Shown here: positions 36,084 to 43,939 of the stretch, one piece after another | How positions within the stretch are numbered: the first letter of the stretch is position 1 | Layout: each line of letters opens with the position of its first letter | DNA from: Pelagihabitans sp963710535 | GTDB lineage: Bacteria; Bacteroidota; Bacteroidia; Flavobacteriales; Flavobacteriaceae | Reading direction: 5' to 3' | Length of the DNA stretch: 64,000 nucleotides | Assembly (NCBI GenBank): GCA_963710535.1 | Contig: CAVQAW010000010.1 | Span: 434,001 to 498,000, forward strand | Program-made: the position numbers and the translations under genes | The notes under the pieces: model-generated | What the model saw: only the letters and a program-made list of their open reading frames with translations | Told to the model about the DNA's origin: nothing | The model's database searches: none

Positions 36084-36806
36084 TCAGAGCAGTTTGAAAT
36101 TGACCGGAATACTATAAGGAACCCGGACAGGCCTGCCGCGCTGCATTCCGGGTTTCATCTGTGGTAAGGTCGCGATGATCCTTGCCGCTTCCTTTTCCAA
36201 TCCACTATCGGGCCCCCTGGTCCTTATATCCGTGATCTTGCCTTGAGCATCGATCACAAATTGCACATAAACCTTCCCTTCTATGCCCAGTTCTACCGCG
36301 ATTTGGGGATAGTTGAATTCTTTGAGCACATGTTTTTGCACTTTCTCCTGGAAACATGCCTTGCGTTCATCATTGCCCTGTATGTTTTCACAGCCGGGAA
36401 ACACGGGTACATTTTCGATGATTGCAAAAGGTACCGTGATATCTTCCTCAACTTCTTCAACGGCCACGTCACCCACATCCATAGGGGCTTCGATTACCGT
36501 TTCTTGGTTGATTTCGGTACTTTCTATGATGGTCTCCTCGATTTCGGCCGCATCTTCTATGACCTCAATGATTTCAGGAGCGGAAGGAGGTGGTGGCGGT
36601 GGTGGGGTATTCAACTTTTCGGTGATGGGCACATCCTCGTTGAGATCATCGGAGACATTCCTGATTTGAACCAACTGCTCTTCCTCGTCATAGGTCTTAT
36701 GTTCCAAGACCATCCAGGTAGTGAAAAGCACAATGGTTAAGCCAATGACGAAGAATAGACCGCTATCTCGGTTCAGATCCGCTTTTGGATTCTTTTTTTT
36801 TCTCAT
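36084..36806 (-). CDS. energy transducer TonB
   Basis: A 240-aa inner-membrane protein that couples proton-motive force to TonB-dependent receptors such as the two in this window. One TM helix (FFVIGLTIVLFTTWMVL, about 18-34), a periplasmic linker with seven prolines (68-74) and an acidic Glu-rich stretch, then the TonB C-terminal domain with VPVFPGCENI, VEGKVYVQF-like GIEGKVYVQFVID, and YSIPVNFKLL at the end. The Glu-rich linker in place of the usual Pro-Lys repeats is typical of flavobacterial TonB. No ExbB/ExbD genes are adjacent. An inverted repeat directly before its ATG may regulate it. Confidence 0.93.
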   Translation of the reverse strand: MRKKKNPKADLNRDSGLFFVIGLTIVLFTTWMVLEHKTYDEEEQLVQIRNVSDDLNEDVPITEKLNTPPPPPPPSAPEIIEVIEDAAEIEETIIESTEINQETVIEAPMDVGDVAVEEVEEDITVPFAIIENVPVFPGCENIQGNDERKACFQEKVQKHVLKEFNYPQIAVELGIEGKVYVQFVIDAQGKITDIRTRGPDSGLEKEAARIIATLPQMKPGMQRGRPVRVPYSIPVNFKLL

Positions 36807-36845
36807 GATACCTGCTTTTATATCCTTGAAATTAAGCAGGTTATC
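36807..36845 (-). promoter_or_regulatory. hairpin abutting the tonB start codon
   Basis: On the coding (minus) strand GATAACCTGCTT and AAGCAGGTATC flank a 16-nt loop; ACCTGCTT/AAGCAGGT (36834-36841 and 36810-36817 on the plus strand) pair perfectly. The 3' arm ends right at the ATG, so the stem could control translation initiation, or the repeat could be an operator. Confidence 0.45.
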
Positions 36846-36907
36846 TTTTAAAAAGTATGACTTTTGTCAGGTTTTTCAGGCACGCAAGATCAATTGTCGG
36901 TGTGCTG

Positions 36908-38170
36908 CTATTTTCTTGCGGCAAGGGTCTTGATGGCCTCGACAAAATGATCCAATTCCGTGGTGGTCGTATATACGTTAGGGGTAATTCTACAGCCTTG
37001 CACATTGGCATAGTCGATCGCCACGGTGAACACTTGAAACTCATCCAGCAAGGTTTGGGCCAATTCGGCCGGCTTTAGGTGCGCTATCCCCACATTGGCA
37101 ATGCCACAACTTCGGTGTTGTTCGATCGGGGTATTGATGACCACATGTTCAACATCCCGCAAACGGTCGCTCCAATACCGCTGTAGTTGGCGAAGTCTCT
37201 GTTCCTTTCGTTCCATTCCCAACAATTCAAGATAATCGATCGCGTCATCGATGGCCAGGTCTGAATGTACGGGATGGGTACCCGTATGGTTCAACCGCAG
37301 CAGGTTGTCAGGTTCTTTCACGTGATCGGCCAACAATGGCCAAATTTTGGGAATGTTGGCCCTGGAAACATAGAGCATGCCAACCCCCAACGGAGTGCTT
37401 AACCACTTGTGAAGGCTTGATCCATAATAGTCGCAATGAAGCGCGGCAATGTCCACCGCAATATGTCCGATGCAGTGCGCGCCGTCTACCATGACGGCTA
37501 CGCCATGGCGATGCGCCATATCACAGATCTTACGAATGGGCAAAATCTGTCCGGTGATATTGATCATATGGCAAACCATGATCAGTTTGGTCCTCGGGCC
37601 AATCTGGGATTCATAAAGCGACACGATTTCTTCGTCTGAAGATGGATGATTGGGTACCGACACCACTTTGTTCACCACCCCATAGCGCAAGGCTACCTGT
37701 TGGAAATGATCGAGCATGGAACCATAATCCTGCTCCGCCATGATGGCCTCATCCCCCGCTTCCCATGGATAGCCCCCGATGATCATATCCAGCGATTCCG
37801 TGGTATTCCTTGTGATGATCAACTCATCGGGGGCACAGCCCACCAGTTTTGCCAATCTTTCGCCGATTCTTTTTTTATTGTCCCATTGCACCGTTCGCAT
37901 ATAATAGGAAGCTTCAATGTTGACGAACTTGATATGTTCCATGAAACGGTTCAAAGTAGGATTGGGAATGAAATTGTAATATCCATTCTCTAAATTGATA
38001 TAATCTGGCTTTAGGGTGTAATCGCGCCTGATTCGTTCCCAAAAATCTTCCTCTTCGATAAAGTCATAGGCCTCGCTTATTTCGTCAGGTCGTGATGCTT
38101 TTGCATATGGGATAAATGGGGCAACCAATGCGGTCTGCCCGAGATATTTCAAAAAAGCTCTTTTCTTCAT
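36908..38170 (-). CDS. class V aminotransferase-fold PLP enzyme (isopenicillin-N-epimerase-like), exported
   Basis: A 420-aa fold-type I PLP enzyme. PLP lysine K255 in GSSLHKWLSTP; Asp pairing with the pyridine nitrogen in MVDGAH (D229); NTTESLDMII and NITGQILPI complete the cofactor site. The N-terminus MKKRAFLKYLGQTALVAPF looks like a twin-arginine-type export signal with KR in place of RR, consistent with a cofactor-loaded periplasmic enzyme. Relatives include cysteine desulfurase-like and isopenicillin N epimerase-like proteins; the true substrate is unknown. It is divergent from a PAP2 gene (148-nt gap) and near an amino-acid catabolic cluster, where it might supply or epimerise an amino acid. 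Confidence 0.85.
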   Translation of the reverse strand: MKKRAFLKYLGQTALVAPFIPYAKASRPDEISEAYDFIEEEDFWERIRRDYTLKPDYINLENGYYNFIPNPTLNRFMEHIKFVNIEASYYMRTVQWDNKKRIGERLAKLVGCAPDELIITRNTTESLDMIIGGYPWEAGDEAIMAEQDYGSMLDHFQQVALRYGVVNKVVSVPNHPSSDEEIVSLYESQIGPRTKLIMVCHMINITGQILPIRKICDMAHRHGVAVMVDGAHCIGHIAVDIAALHCDYYGSSLHKWLSTPLGVGMLYVSRANIPKIWPLLADHVKEPDNLLRLNHTGTHPVHSDLAIDDAIDYLELLGMERKEQRLRQLQRYWSDRLRDVEHVVINTPIEQHRSCGIANVGIAHLKPAELAQTLLDEFQVFTVAIDYANVQGCRITPNVYTTTTELDHFVEAIKTLAARK

Positions 38171-38318
38171 AAATCGATAATTGATATTACAAGTTAAGAA
38201 ATGCCCGTCAAGGCTACCAATAAATACTTAGGAGAAATCGTATTATAAATTAGAAAATTTGCTAAATTCATAACCATGCTGCGCACATTTCCATAATTGA
38301 TAGTCCAATATTTACGGT

Positions 38319-38903
38319 ATGGGAATACATATAAGGATTGCACTGGCCCTTGCTCAAATTGTTTGCTTTCCATTTTCAATTATTGGCCAAGATGGCTCCG
38401 GAGGCACCCATGAAAAATGGGAATACATCCTTGAAGATTCTGGGGATATATTACAACTTGCCCTTCCGATTTCTGCCGGTGCGATGAGTTTGATCAAAAG
38501 AGATTACGACGGCACAAAAAAATTGGCGCTTTCCTATAGCACTACTATTGCGATTACCTATTCCCTCAAGTATTTGGTACATAAACAGCGGCCAGAAGGC
38601 AGGTATCGATTCGATTCGTTTCCCTCGGGACATACCGCTTCGGCCTTCTCTGGCGCCTCCTTCATTCAAAGGCGGTATGGTTGGAAATATGGCTGGCCAG
38701 CCTATGTTTTGGCAGGTATTGTTGGCATAAGCCGCATGGAAGGTCCTGACGGGTATCATGATATTATAGATGTTGCTGCAGGAGCGGCCATTGGTATTGG
38801 TAGCACCTATATTTTTACCAAACCTTATTCCAAAAACAATATTACCATAAGTTTTTCCTCAGGAAAAGACCATGGCCTATTGATGGTAAGCTTAAAATTC
38901 TAA
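38319..38903 (+). CDS. PAP2-family phosphatase
   Basis: A 194-aa membrane-associated acid phosphatase / lipid phosphatase family protein with the complete signature: KYLVHKQRP (K84-x6-R91-P92), PSGH (S103, H105) and SRMEGPDGYHDIID (R139, H147, D151). An N-terminal signal (LALAQIVCFPFSIIGQ) and further hydrophobic stretches suggest a periplasmic face. Substrate may be phosphatidic acid, undecaprenyl pyrophosphate or another phospholipid. It is followed by a GntP permease gene after 55 nt. Confidence 0.88.
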   Translation: MGIHIRIALALAQIVCFPFSIIGQDGSGGTHEKWEYILEDSGDILQLALPISAGAMSLIKRDYDGTKKLALSYSTTIAITYSLKYLVHKQRPEGRYRFDSFPSGHTASAFSGASFIQRRYGWKYGWPAYVLAGIVGISRMEGPDGYHDIIDVAAGAAIGIGSTYIFTKPYSKNNITISFSSGKDHGLLMVSLKF

Positions 38904-38958
38904 TTCAATCCCTTTTCATTCCCAAATCTTATGTACATTGGGTTGCTAAGACCAACCT

Positions 38959-40275
38959 ATGCCTCTATTTATTGTTATTGCAGGAATTATTTTGCTGTTC
39001 TTACTCATCGCCCGGGTTAAATTAAACGCCTTTATCGCCTTTATCATCGTTTCTTTGTTGGTCGGACTTGCCGAAGGCATGGATTTGCTCAGAGTGATAG
39101 ATTCCATACAAAGAGGGATTGGCAATACCTTGGGCGAGCTGATCATGATATTGGGCCTGGGTGCCATGTTGGGAAAGCTGGTGGCCGATAGCGGGGCGGC
39201 ACAACGCATCACCACCAAGTTGGTCGACCGTTTCGGGATAAAAAATATTCAATGGGCCCTGGTGCTAACTGGTTTTATTGTCGGAATCCCAATGTTCTAC
39301 ACCGTTGGATTCGTGATATTGATTCCCCTTGTCTTTACAGTAGCCGCGGCAACCGGACTCCCTTTGCTTTATGTTGGCCTGCCCATGTTGGCCTCTTTGT
39401 CGGTGACCCACGGCTATTTGCCCCCACATCCCGCACCAACCGGAATCGCGGTACTCTTCAAGGCCGATATTGGCAAGACCCTGCTGTACGGTATCATCAT
39501 CGCCATCCCGGCCATCATTGTTGCCGGACCGTTGTTTTCGCGTACCATTAAAAATGTGGTGGCCACCCCGTTGAAGGAATTTCTTAACCCTCGGGTACTA
39601 TCGGAGGAAGAAATGCCCGGGACGGCCATCAGTATCATCACCGCCTTGTTACCGGTAATTTTGATCGGCCTGGCATCGGTCATCAACCTGTTGGTCCCCG
39701 AACAACATCCAATAAACCAGGTAACCGCCGTCATGGGGAACCCTGCACTTGCCATGCTCATTTCGGTATTGGTTGCGGTATACACCCTGGGTCTTGCCAG
39801 GGGTAAAACGATGACCATGGTCATGGATTCGGTCACCCAATCGGTTGCCGGCATAACCATGGTACTATTAATCATCGGTGGTGCAGGGGGATTGAAGGAA
39901 GTATTGATCGATAGCGGGGTGAGCGGTTACATTGGGGATTTGTTAAAAGGCTCCACTATTTCACCCTTGGTATTGGCCTGGCTGATCGCAACCGTGATTC
40001 GGGTTTGTGTGGGATCGGCCACGGTCGCCGGTTTAACGGCTGCGGGAATCGCACTTCCATTGATCGGGGAGTCGGGGGTCAGTGCTGAATTGATGGTCTT
40101 GGCCATAGGTTCTGGCAGTTTGATGCTATCCCACGTTAACGATGGTGGTTTTTGGCTCTTTAAAGAATACTTCAACCTCTCGGTCAAGGATACCATAAAG
40201 ACCTGGACCGTTATGGAAACCACCGTTGGCGTCATGGGCTTGCTTGGCGTGCTGGTTTTGGATACATTTATCTGA
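38959..40275 (+). CDS. GntP-family permease (gluconate:H+ symporter family)
   Basis: A 438-aa inner-membrane transporter with about 12 hydrophobic segments, beginning PLFIVIAGIILLFLLIARVK. The GntP-family repeats are clear: LGELIMILGLGAMLGKL, the FYTVGFVILIPLVF block and the THGYLPPHPAPTGIAVLF motif that is diagnostic of this family. Characterised members move gluconate and related sugar acids, but several carry other carboxylates such as D-serine (DsdX). Here the downstream RidA, D-threonine-aldolase-fold and dipeptidase genes argue for an amino-acid type cargo, which is an inference from context. Confidence 0.93.
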   Translation: MPLFIVIAGIILLFLLIARVKLNAFIAFIIVSLLVGLAEGMDLLRVIDSIQRGIGNTLGELIMILGLGAMLGKLVADSGAAQRITTKLVDRFGIKNIQWALVLTGFIVGIPMFYTVGFVILIPLVFTVAAATGLPLLYVGLPMLASLSVTHGYLPPHPAPTGIAVLFKADIGKTLLYGIIIAIPAIIVAGPLFSRTIKNVVATPLKEFLNPRVLSEEEMPGTAISIITALLPVILIGLASVINLLVPEQHPINQVTAVMGNPALAMLISVLVAVYTLGLARGKTMTMVMDSVTQSVAGITMVLLIIGGAGGLKEVLIDSGVSGYIGDLLKGSTISPLVLAWLIATVIRVCVGSATVAGLTAAGIALPLIGESGVSAELMVLAIGSGSLMLSHVNDGGFWLFKEYFNLSVKDTIKTWTVMETTVGVMGLLGVLVLDTFI

Positions 40276-40350
40276 TGCCAATTGCCAATTCGGTATGCAA
40301 ACCCCTAAAGGGCCTTTAAAATTTATTCGGAAAACAAAAAAAACAACCAT

Positions 40351-40815
40351 ATGGAAAATGCTTCAGAAAGAATTAAAACCTTGGGACTGGTTCTGCCGCC
40401 GGCCCCGCCGCCAGCTGGCTTGTATAAACCCATTCTTGTCGTAGACCATTTTTTATATGTTTCGGGCCAAGGGCCGATGATGAACGACGGCAGCCTTTTC
40501 ACGGGACGTGTGGGCGATGATCTAAGCCTGGAAGATGGCAAGCGGGCGGCACGTCAAGTGGCCCTGACCATGCTGGCTACCATCACCACGCATTTTGGCG
40601 ACCTGAACCGAATCAAGCGGCTTGTAAAAACCTTGGGCATGGTGAACTGTACCCCCGATTTCGACAACCAACCTTTGGTCATCAATGGATTTAGTGAATT
40701 GATGGCCGATATTTTTGGTAAAGACCATGGCGTCGGCGTGCGAAGTGCCGTTGGCATGATGCTGCCCGGACAGGTGGCGGTCGAGATCGAGGCGATGTTC
40801 GAACTGCATCAATAA
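40351..40815 (+). CDS. RidA (YjgF/YER057c/UK114) family protein
   Basis: A 154-aa RidA-like enamine/imine deaminase. Conserved features: LYVSGQGP near residue 44, VKTLGMVNCTPDF, R of GVRSAVGM and E of VEIEAMFEL, the substrate carboxylate and acid-base sites. RidA proteins hydrolyse 2-aminoacrylate and similar imines made by PLP dehydratases. The next gene, starting 7 nt later, encodes a PLP enzyme of the D-threonine aldolase/D-serine dehydratase family, so its reactive product is the obvious substrate. The 5' leader carries AAACAAAAAAAAC-like A-rich sequence just before ATG, typical for this group. Confidence 0.9.
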   Translation: MENASERIKTLGLVLPPAPPPAGLYKPILVVDHFLYVSGQGPMMNDGSLFTGRVGDDLSLEDGKRAARQVALTMLATITTHFGDLNRIKRLVKTLGMVNCTPDFDNQPLVINGFSELMADIFGKDHGVGVRSAVGMMLPGQVAVEIEAMFELHQ

Positions 40816-40822
40816 ACAAACC

Positions 40823-41935
40823 ATGGATAAAGTGAATTGGTACGAATTAACGGATCCCAAGAAAATAAGCTCCCCTGCCCTATTGGTCTATCCCGACCGC
40901 ATTGAAAGGAACATTCAAAAAATGGTCGCCATAGCGGGTGATGTTTCCAGATTAAGGCCCCATATCAAAACCCATAAAACAAGGGAGATCATAATGCTAC
41001 AAATGCATTATGGCATCACAAAGTTTAAATGTGCCACCATTGCGGAAGCCGAACTTTTGGGACAATGCGGGGCCAAAGACGTGTTACTGGCCATGCAACC
41101 CGTTGGCCATAATATCGATCGGTTCTTTGGCTTGATGAAAAGTTTTACGAACACCGAATTTTCTACCCTGGTCGATAATATCGGAACTTTAAGGGACCTT
41201 GATGGGAAAGCCAAGGAATGCCGAACCAAGATTGGCCTATGGATGGATCTGAATACCGGAATGGACCGAACCGGAATCAAACCAGGCCCAAAGGCAGAAA
41301 CTCTGTATTCTTTAATGGCTACCCTATCCAATGTAGTGCCAATGGGCCTTCATATTTACGATGGCCATATTAGAAATTCAGATTTCGGAGAAAGAAAAAA
41401 AGTCTGTGATGCCGCTTTTGAACCTGTATTGAAACTCAAAAAGCAGTTGCAAGCAAAGGGTGTCGAGGTCAAAACCATTTTAGCGGGCGGCAGTCCCACC
41501 TTTCCGGTACATGCCTTGCGCAAGGATGTGGAACTCGGTCCGGGAACGACCCTGTTATGGGATGCGCGATACGGACCACTTTTTGCGGACATGCGTTTTG
41601 AGGTCGCCGCGGTGCTGCTCACAAGAATCATCAGCAAGCCCGCGCCAGGCCTACTTTGTTTCGATTTGGGCCATAAATCGATCGCTCCGGAAATGGATTT
41701 CCCTAGGGTATATATCTTTGGCCTCGAAAACAGCCCTCAAATAAGCCAAAGTGAAGAACATTTGGTGGTGGCCTGTGAAACAGCCGACCTTTACGAGGTG
41801 GGCGATGCCTTTTATGCCATTCCCATGCACATCTGCCCCACTGTTGCCAAATACGAAGAACTGCTCACGGTTGTGGATGGCACCGTGACCGGGACCTGGA
41901 AAGTGGCCGCCCGAAACCAAAAAATTACCATATAA
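40823..41935 (+). CDS. D-threonine aldolase / D-serine dehydratase-family PLP enzyme
   Basis: A 370-aa fold-type III PLP enzyme (alanine-racemase N-domain). PLP lysine K49 lies in RPHIKTHKT (45-53). The C-terminal metal-ion site HICPTVAKYEEL matches the His/Cys zinc or manganese ligands of D-serine dehydratase and D-threonine aldolase. The barrel has CATIAEAELLGQCGAKD and ILAGGSPTFP. It would dehydrate D-serine or D-threonine to keto acid and ammonia, or cleave a D-beta-hydroxy amino acid. Adjacent RidA could clear the imine, and the downstream dipeptidase could provide the free D-amino acid. Which reaction applies cannot be decided here. Confidence 0.9.
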   Translation: MDKVNWYELTDPKKISSPALLVYPDRIERNIQKMVAIAGDVSRLRPHIKTHKTREIIMLQMHYGITKFKCATIAEAELLGQCGAKDVLLAMQPVGHNIDRFFGLMKSFTNTEFSTLVDNIGTLRDLDGKAKECRTKIGLWMDLNTGMDRTGIKPGPKAETLYSLMATLSNVVPMGLHIYDGHIRNSDFGERKKVCDAAFEPVLKLKKQLQAKGVEVKTILAGGSPTFPVHALRKDVELGPGTTLLWDARYGPLFADMRFEVAAVLLTRIISKPAPGLLCFDLGHKSIAPEMDFPRVYIFGLENSPQISQSEEHLVVACETADLYEVGDAFYAIPMHICPTVAKYEELLTVVDGTVTGTWKVAARNQKITI

Positions 41936-41937
41936 TC

Positions 41938-43098
41938 ATGTTCATATTCGATGCGCACCTAGACCTATCCATGAACGCCATGGACTGGAACCGTGACCTA
42001 AGCTGGTCGGTGGCCGACATACGCCATAGTGAAAAAGGGATGACCGACAAGGCAGACCGTGGCAACAACACCGTTTCCTTTGAGGAGATGCGGAAGGGCA
42101 ATATCGGTCTTTGTATGGCCACCCAAATCGCACGCTTTGTAAAACCGACAAATTCCCTCCCGGGCTGGAGGTCACCCCATCAAGCATGGGCACATACCCA
42201 GGGCCAATTGGCCTGGTACAGGGCCATGGAGGCCGAGGGAGAATTGGTTCAGATAAAAAACAAAACGGAGCTCGACGCCCATTTGAAAAGTTGGGAAAAA
42301 AATTCAGTAGGGCATCCGATCGGCTACATCTTAACCTTGGAAGGAGCCGATAGCATCATTGACATGGGTTATCTTGAAAAAGCATACCAATCAGGGCTAA
42401 GAGCCATTGGTCCGGCACATTATGGCCCGGGCACCTATGCCCATGGCACCAATTCCATCGGTGGTATTGGCGCAAAGGGAAAGGAGCTCTTAAAGGAAAT
42501 AGAACGGTTGAACCTCATCCTCGATGCCACCCATTTATGCGACCAAAGCTTTTGGGAAACCCTCTCGGTATATCAAGGGCCCGTTTGGGCGAGTCATAAC
42601 AATTGTCGGGCATTGGTCGATCACAACCGGCAATTTTCCGACGCCCAGATCATGGAGTTGATCGATAGAAAAGCGGTCATCGGCATGGCACTTGATGCCT
42701 GGATGATGATGCCGAATTGGGAACGCGGCAAGTCAACGCCCCAGGGTATGGGGCTCACTTTGGAAAAAATGGTCGATAATATCGACCACATCTGTCAATT
42801 GTCGGGAAATGCAAATCATGTTGGGATAGGCACCGACCTCGACGGTGGCTTTGGAACCGAACAATGTCCCTCCGACATCGATACCATTGCCGACCTTCAG
42901 AAATTGCCATCACTCTTGGCCAAAAGGGGTTATTCGCAAGAAGATATCAAAGGAATCCTTCACTTGAACTTTATAGGGTTTCTCCGAAATGGCCTGGTCA
43001 TAGTCGATCTTTATGCACAAGGACTGCTACGTTTAATCGATTTTAACTTCCATTTAAGTAGCCATGGCAGGGTATTTGTTATTTTTACCCCAGTTTAG
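41938..43098 (+). CDS. membrane-dipeptidase (M19 renal dipeptidase) family; likely frameshifted at its 3' end
   Basis: A 386-aa zinc dipeptidase reading frame. Metal ligands: DAHLDLS (H7, D9), Glu in TLEGADSI, His in DATHLCDQSFWE and WASHNNCR; GIGTDLDGGFG closes the barrel. Renal dipeptidases cleave dipeptides with a D- or beta-residue at the C-terminal side. Family members end soon after FLRNAW; here FLRNG is followed by 33 unfamiliar residues. Removing one G at 42991-42992 gives FLRNAWS and a TAG at 43001-43003, the usual family length of about 354. So the true gene probably ends at 43003. The start is 2 nt after the PLP-enzyme stop. Confidence 0.88.
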   Translation: MFIFDAHLDLSMNAMDWNRDLSWSVADIRHSEKGMTDKADRGNNTVSFEEMRKGNIGLCMATQIARFVKPTNSLPGWRSPHQAWAHTQGQLAWYRAMEAEGELVQIKNKTELDAHLKSWEKNSVGHPIGYILTLEGADSIIDMGYLEKAYQSGLRAIGPAHYGPGTYAHGTNSIGGIGAKGKELLKEIERLNLILDATHLCDQSFWETLSVYQGPVWASHNNCRALVDHNRQFSDAQIMELIDRKAVIGMALDAWMMMPNWERGKSTPQGMGLTLEKMVDNIDHICQLSGNANHVGIGTDLDGGFGTEQCPSDIDTIADLQKLPSLLAKRGYSQEDIKGILHLNFIGFLRNGLVIVDLYAQGLLRLIDFNFHLSSHGRVFVIFTPV

Positions 43099-43113
43099 CG
43101 ATTGTTATACAAG

Positions 43114-43767
43114 ATGCGTATCCTATTAACATTGATATTTTTGGCTGCACTGCCCCTCATGGGTCGGTCGCAGACCGATATTCCTGTCCAAAAACCACTA
43201 AAAGTGGAAGCGGCCAATAAACTCGATGATAATGGGCAGGAAAGCAAGGGCACTTCGTTGCGAATCCCCTCTGTGCTGGACAACAATCCCGAAATCGATT
43301 TGGCGCAGCCTACCGGCCGCAAGCCCGTAAAAATGCTTCCCGATAAAGAACTGGTACAGGCAGGCACCGGGATGAAAATCGATCCCAAGGTGGGTCCCCG
43401 TGAGAACAACAAGGAAGGTTCTTCCTCCTTTTTTGGCAATATGTATCTCGGCGATATCAAAAGCAATGGCAGCTTTGTAGGCATTGTATGCAGGGACCAC
43501 GAATATGTTGACGGGGACCGGGTAAAAATTTACCTCAATGACCGTGTTGTGGACCCCAATGTGTTGTTGACCGGAAGCTTTAAAGGCGTTAATGTTGACC
43601 TCGATAAAGGTTTTAACCGGCTCGATTTTGAAGCCTTGAACGAAGGGTCTTCTTCCCCGAATACCGCCCAAGTGGATGTGTACGATGACAAGGGGCAGTT
43701 GATTTACTCGAATAAATGGCTGCTGTCTGCCGGCTCGAAGGCTACTTTGATCATCACCAAAGATTGA
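43114..43767 (+). CDS. secreted protein of unknown function
   Basis: A 217-aa protein I do not recognise. ATG 43114 gives a clean Sec signal (ILLTLIFLAALPLMGRSQ) cleaved after about residue 20; a TTG at 43102 is a poorer alternative. A proline- and charge-rich stretch (about 20-110, including AGTGMKIDPKVGPRENN) precedes a beta-rich C-terminal region: GDIKSNGSFVGIVCRDHEYV, then RVKIYLNDRVVDPNVLL, and LDFEALNEGSSSPNTAQVDV, looking like an immunoglobulin-like fold. No enzyme motif. It sits in a gap between the dipeptidase and aguB and may be separately transcribed. Confidence 0.75.
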   Translation: MRILLTLIFLAALPLMGRSQTDIPVQKPLKVEAANKLDDNGQESKGTSLRIPSVLDNNPEIDLAQPTGRKPVKMLPDKELVQAGTGMKIDPKVGPRENNKEGSSSFFGNMYLGDIKSNGSFVGIVCRDHEYVDGDRVKIYLNDRVVDPNVLLTGSFKGVNVDLDKGFNRLDFEALNEGSSSPNTAQVDVYDDKGQLIYSNKWLLSAGSKATLIITKD

Positions 43768-43833
43768 TCCGGCACCGATTCGATTGGCCCGCTTCACTCC
43801 TCTTTCCAAACCATAATATCTTGCTTTTCTGAG

Positions 43834-43847
43834 CCAAATCGATTTGG
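43834..43847. promoter_or_regulatory. 14-bp perfect palindrome upstream of aguB
   Basis: CCAAATCGATTTGG, centred about 100 nt before the aguB ATG (43940), is fully symmetric and lies just upstream of a perfect -7 box (43909). It is a candidate operator for a dimeric regulator of putrescine synthesis. Symmetry alone is the evidence. Confidence 0.4.
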
Positions 43848-43908
43848 TGTTTGCGATAAAATACATGTCATTACCCTGACCAATGAAAGCATGAAGTTTA
43901 TATTTTGA

Positions 43909-43916
43909 TATCTTTG
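43909..43916 (+). promoter_or_regulatory. candidate -7 box for aguBA (TATCTTTG)
   Basis: An exact match to TAnnTTTG, 23 nt before the aguB ATG at 43940. No TTG occurs at the ideal upstream distance, so the promoter may be weak or activator-dependent. Confidence 0.4.
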
Positions 43917-43939
43917 GCGCTGCATTCAAAGTTCATCCC

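Noticed and set aside
43198..43929. Antisense frame across the secreted unknown and the aguB upstream region
   Set aside because: No signal or domain; the forward frame has a clean signal peptide and codon usage like its neighbours.
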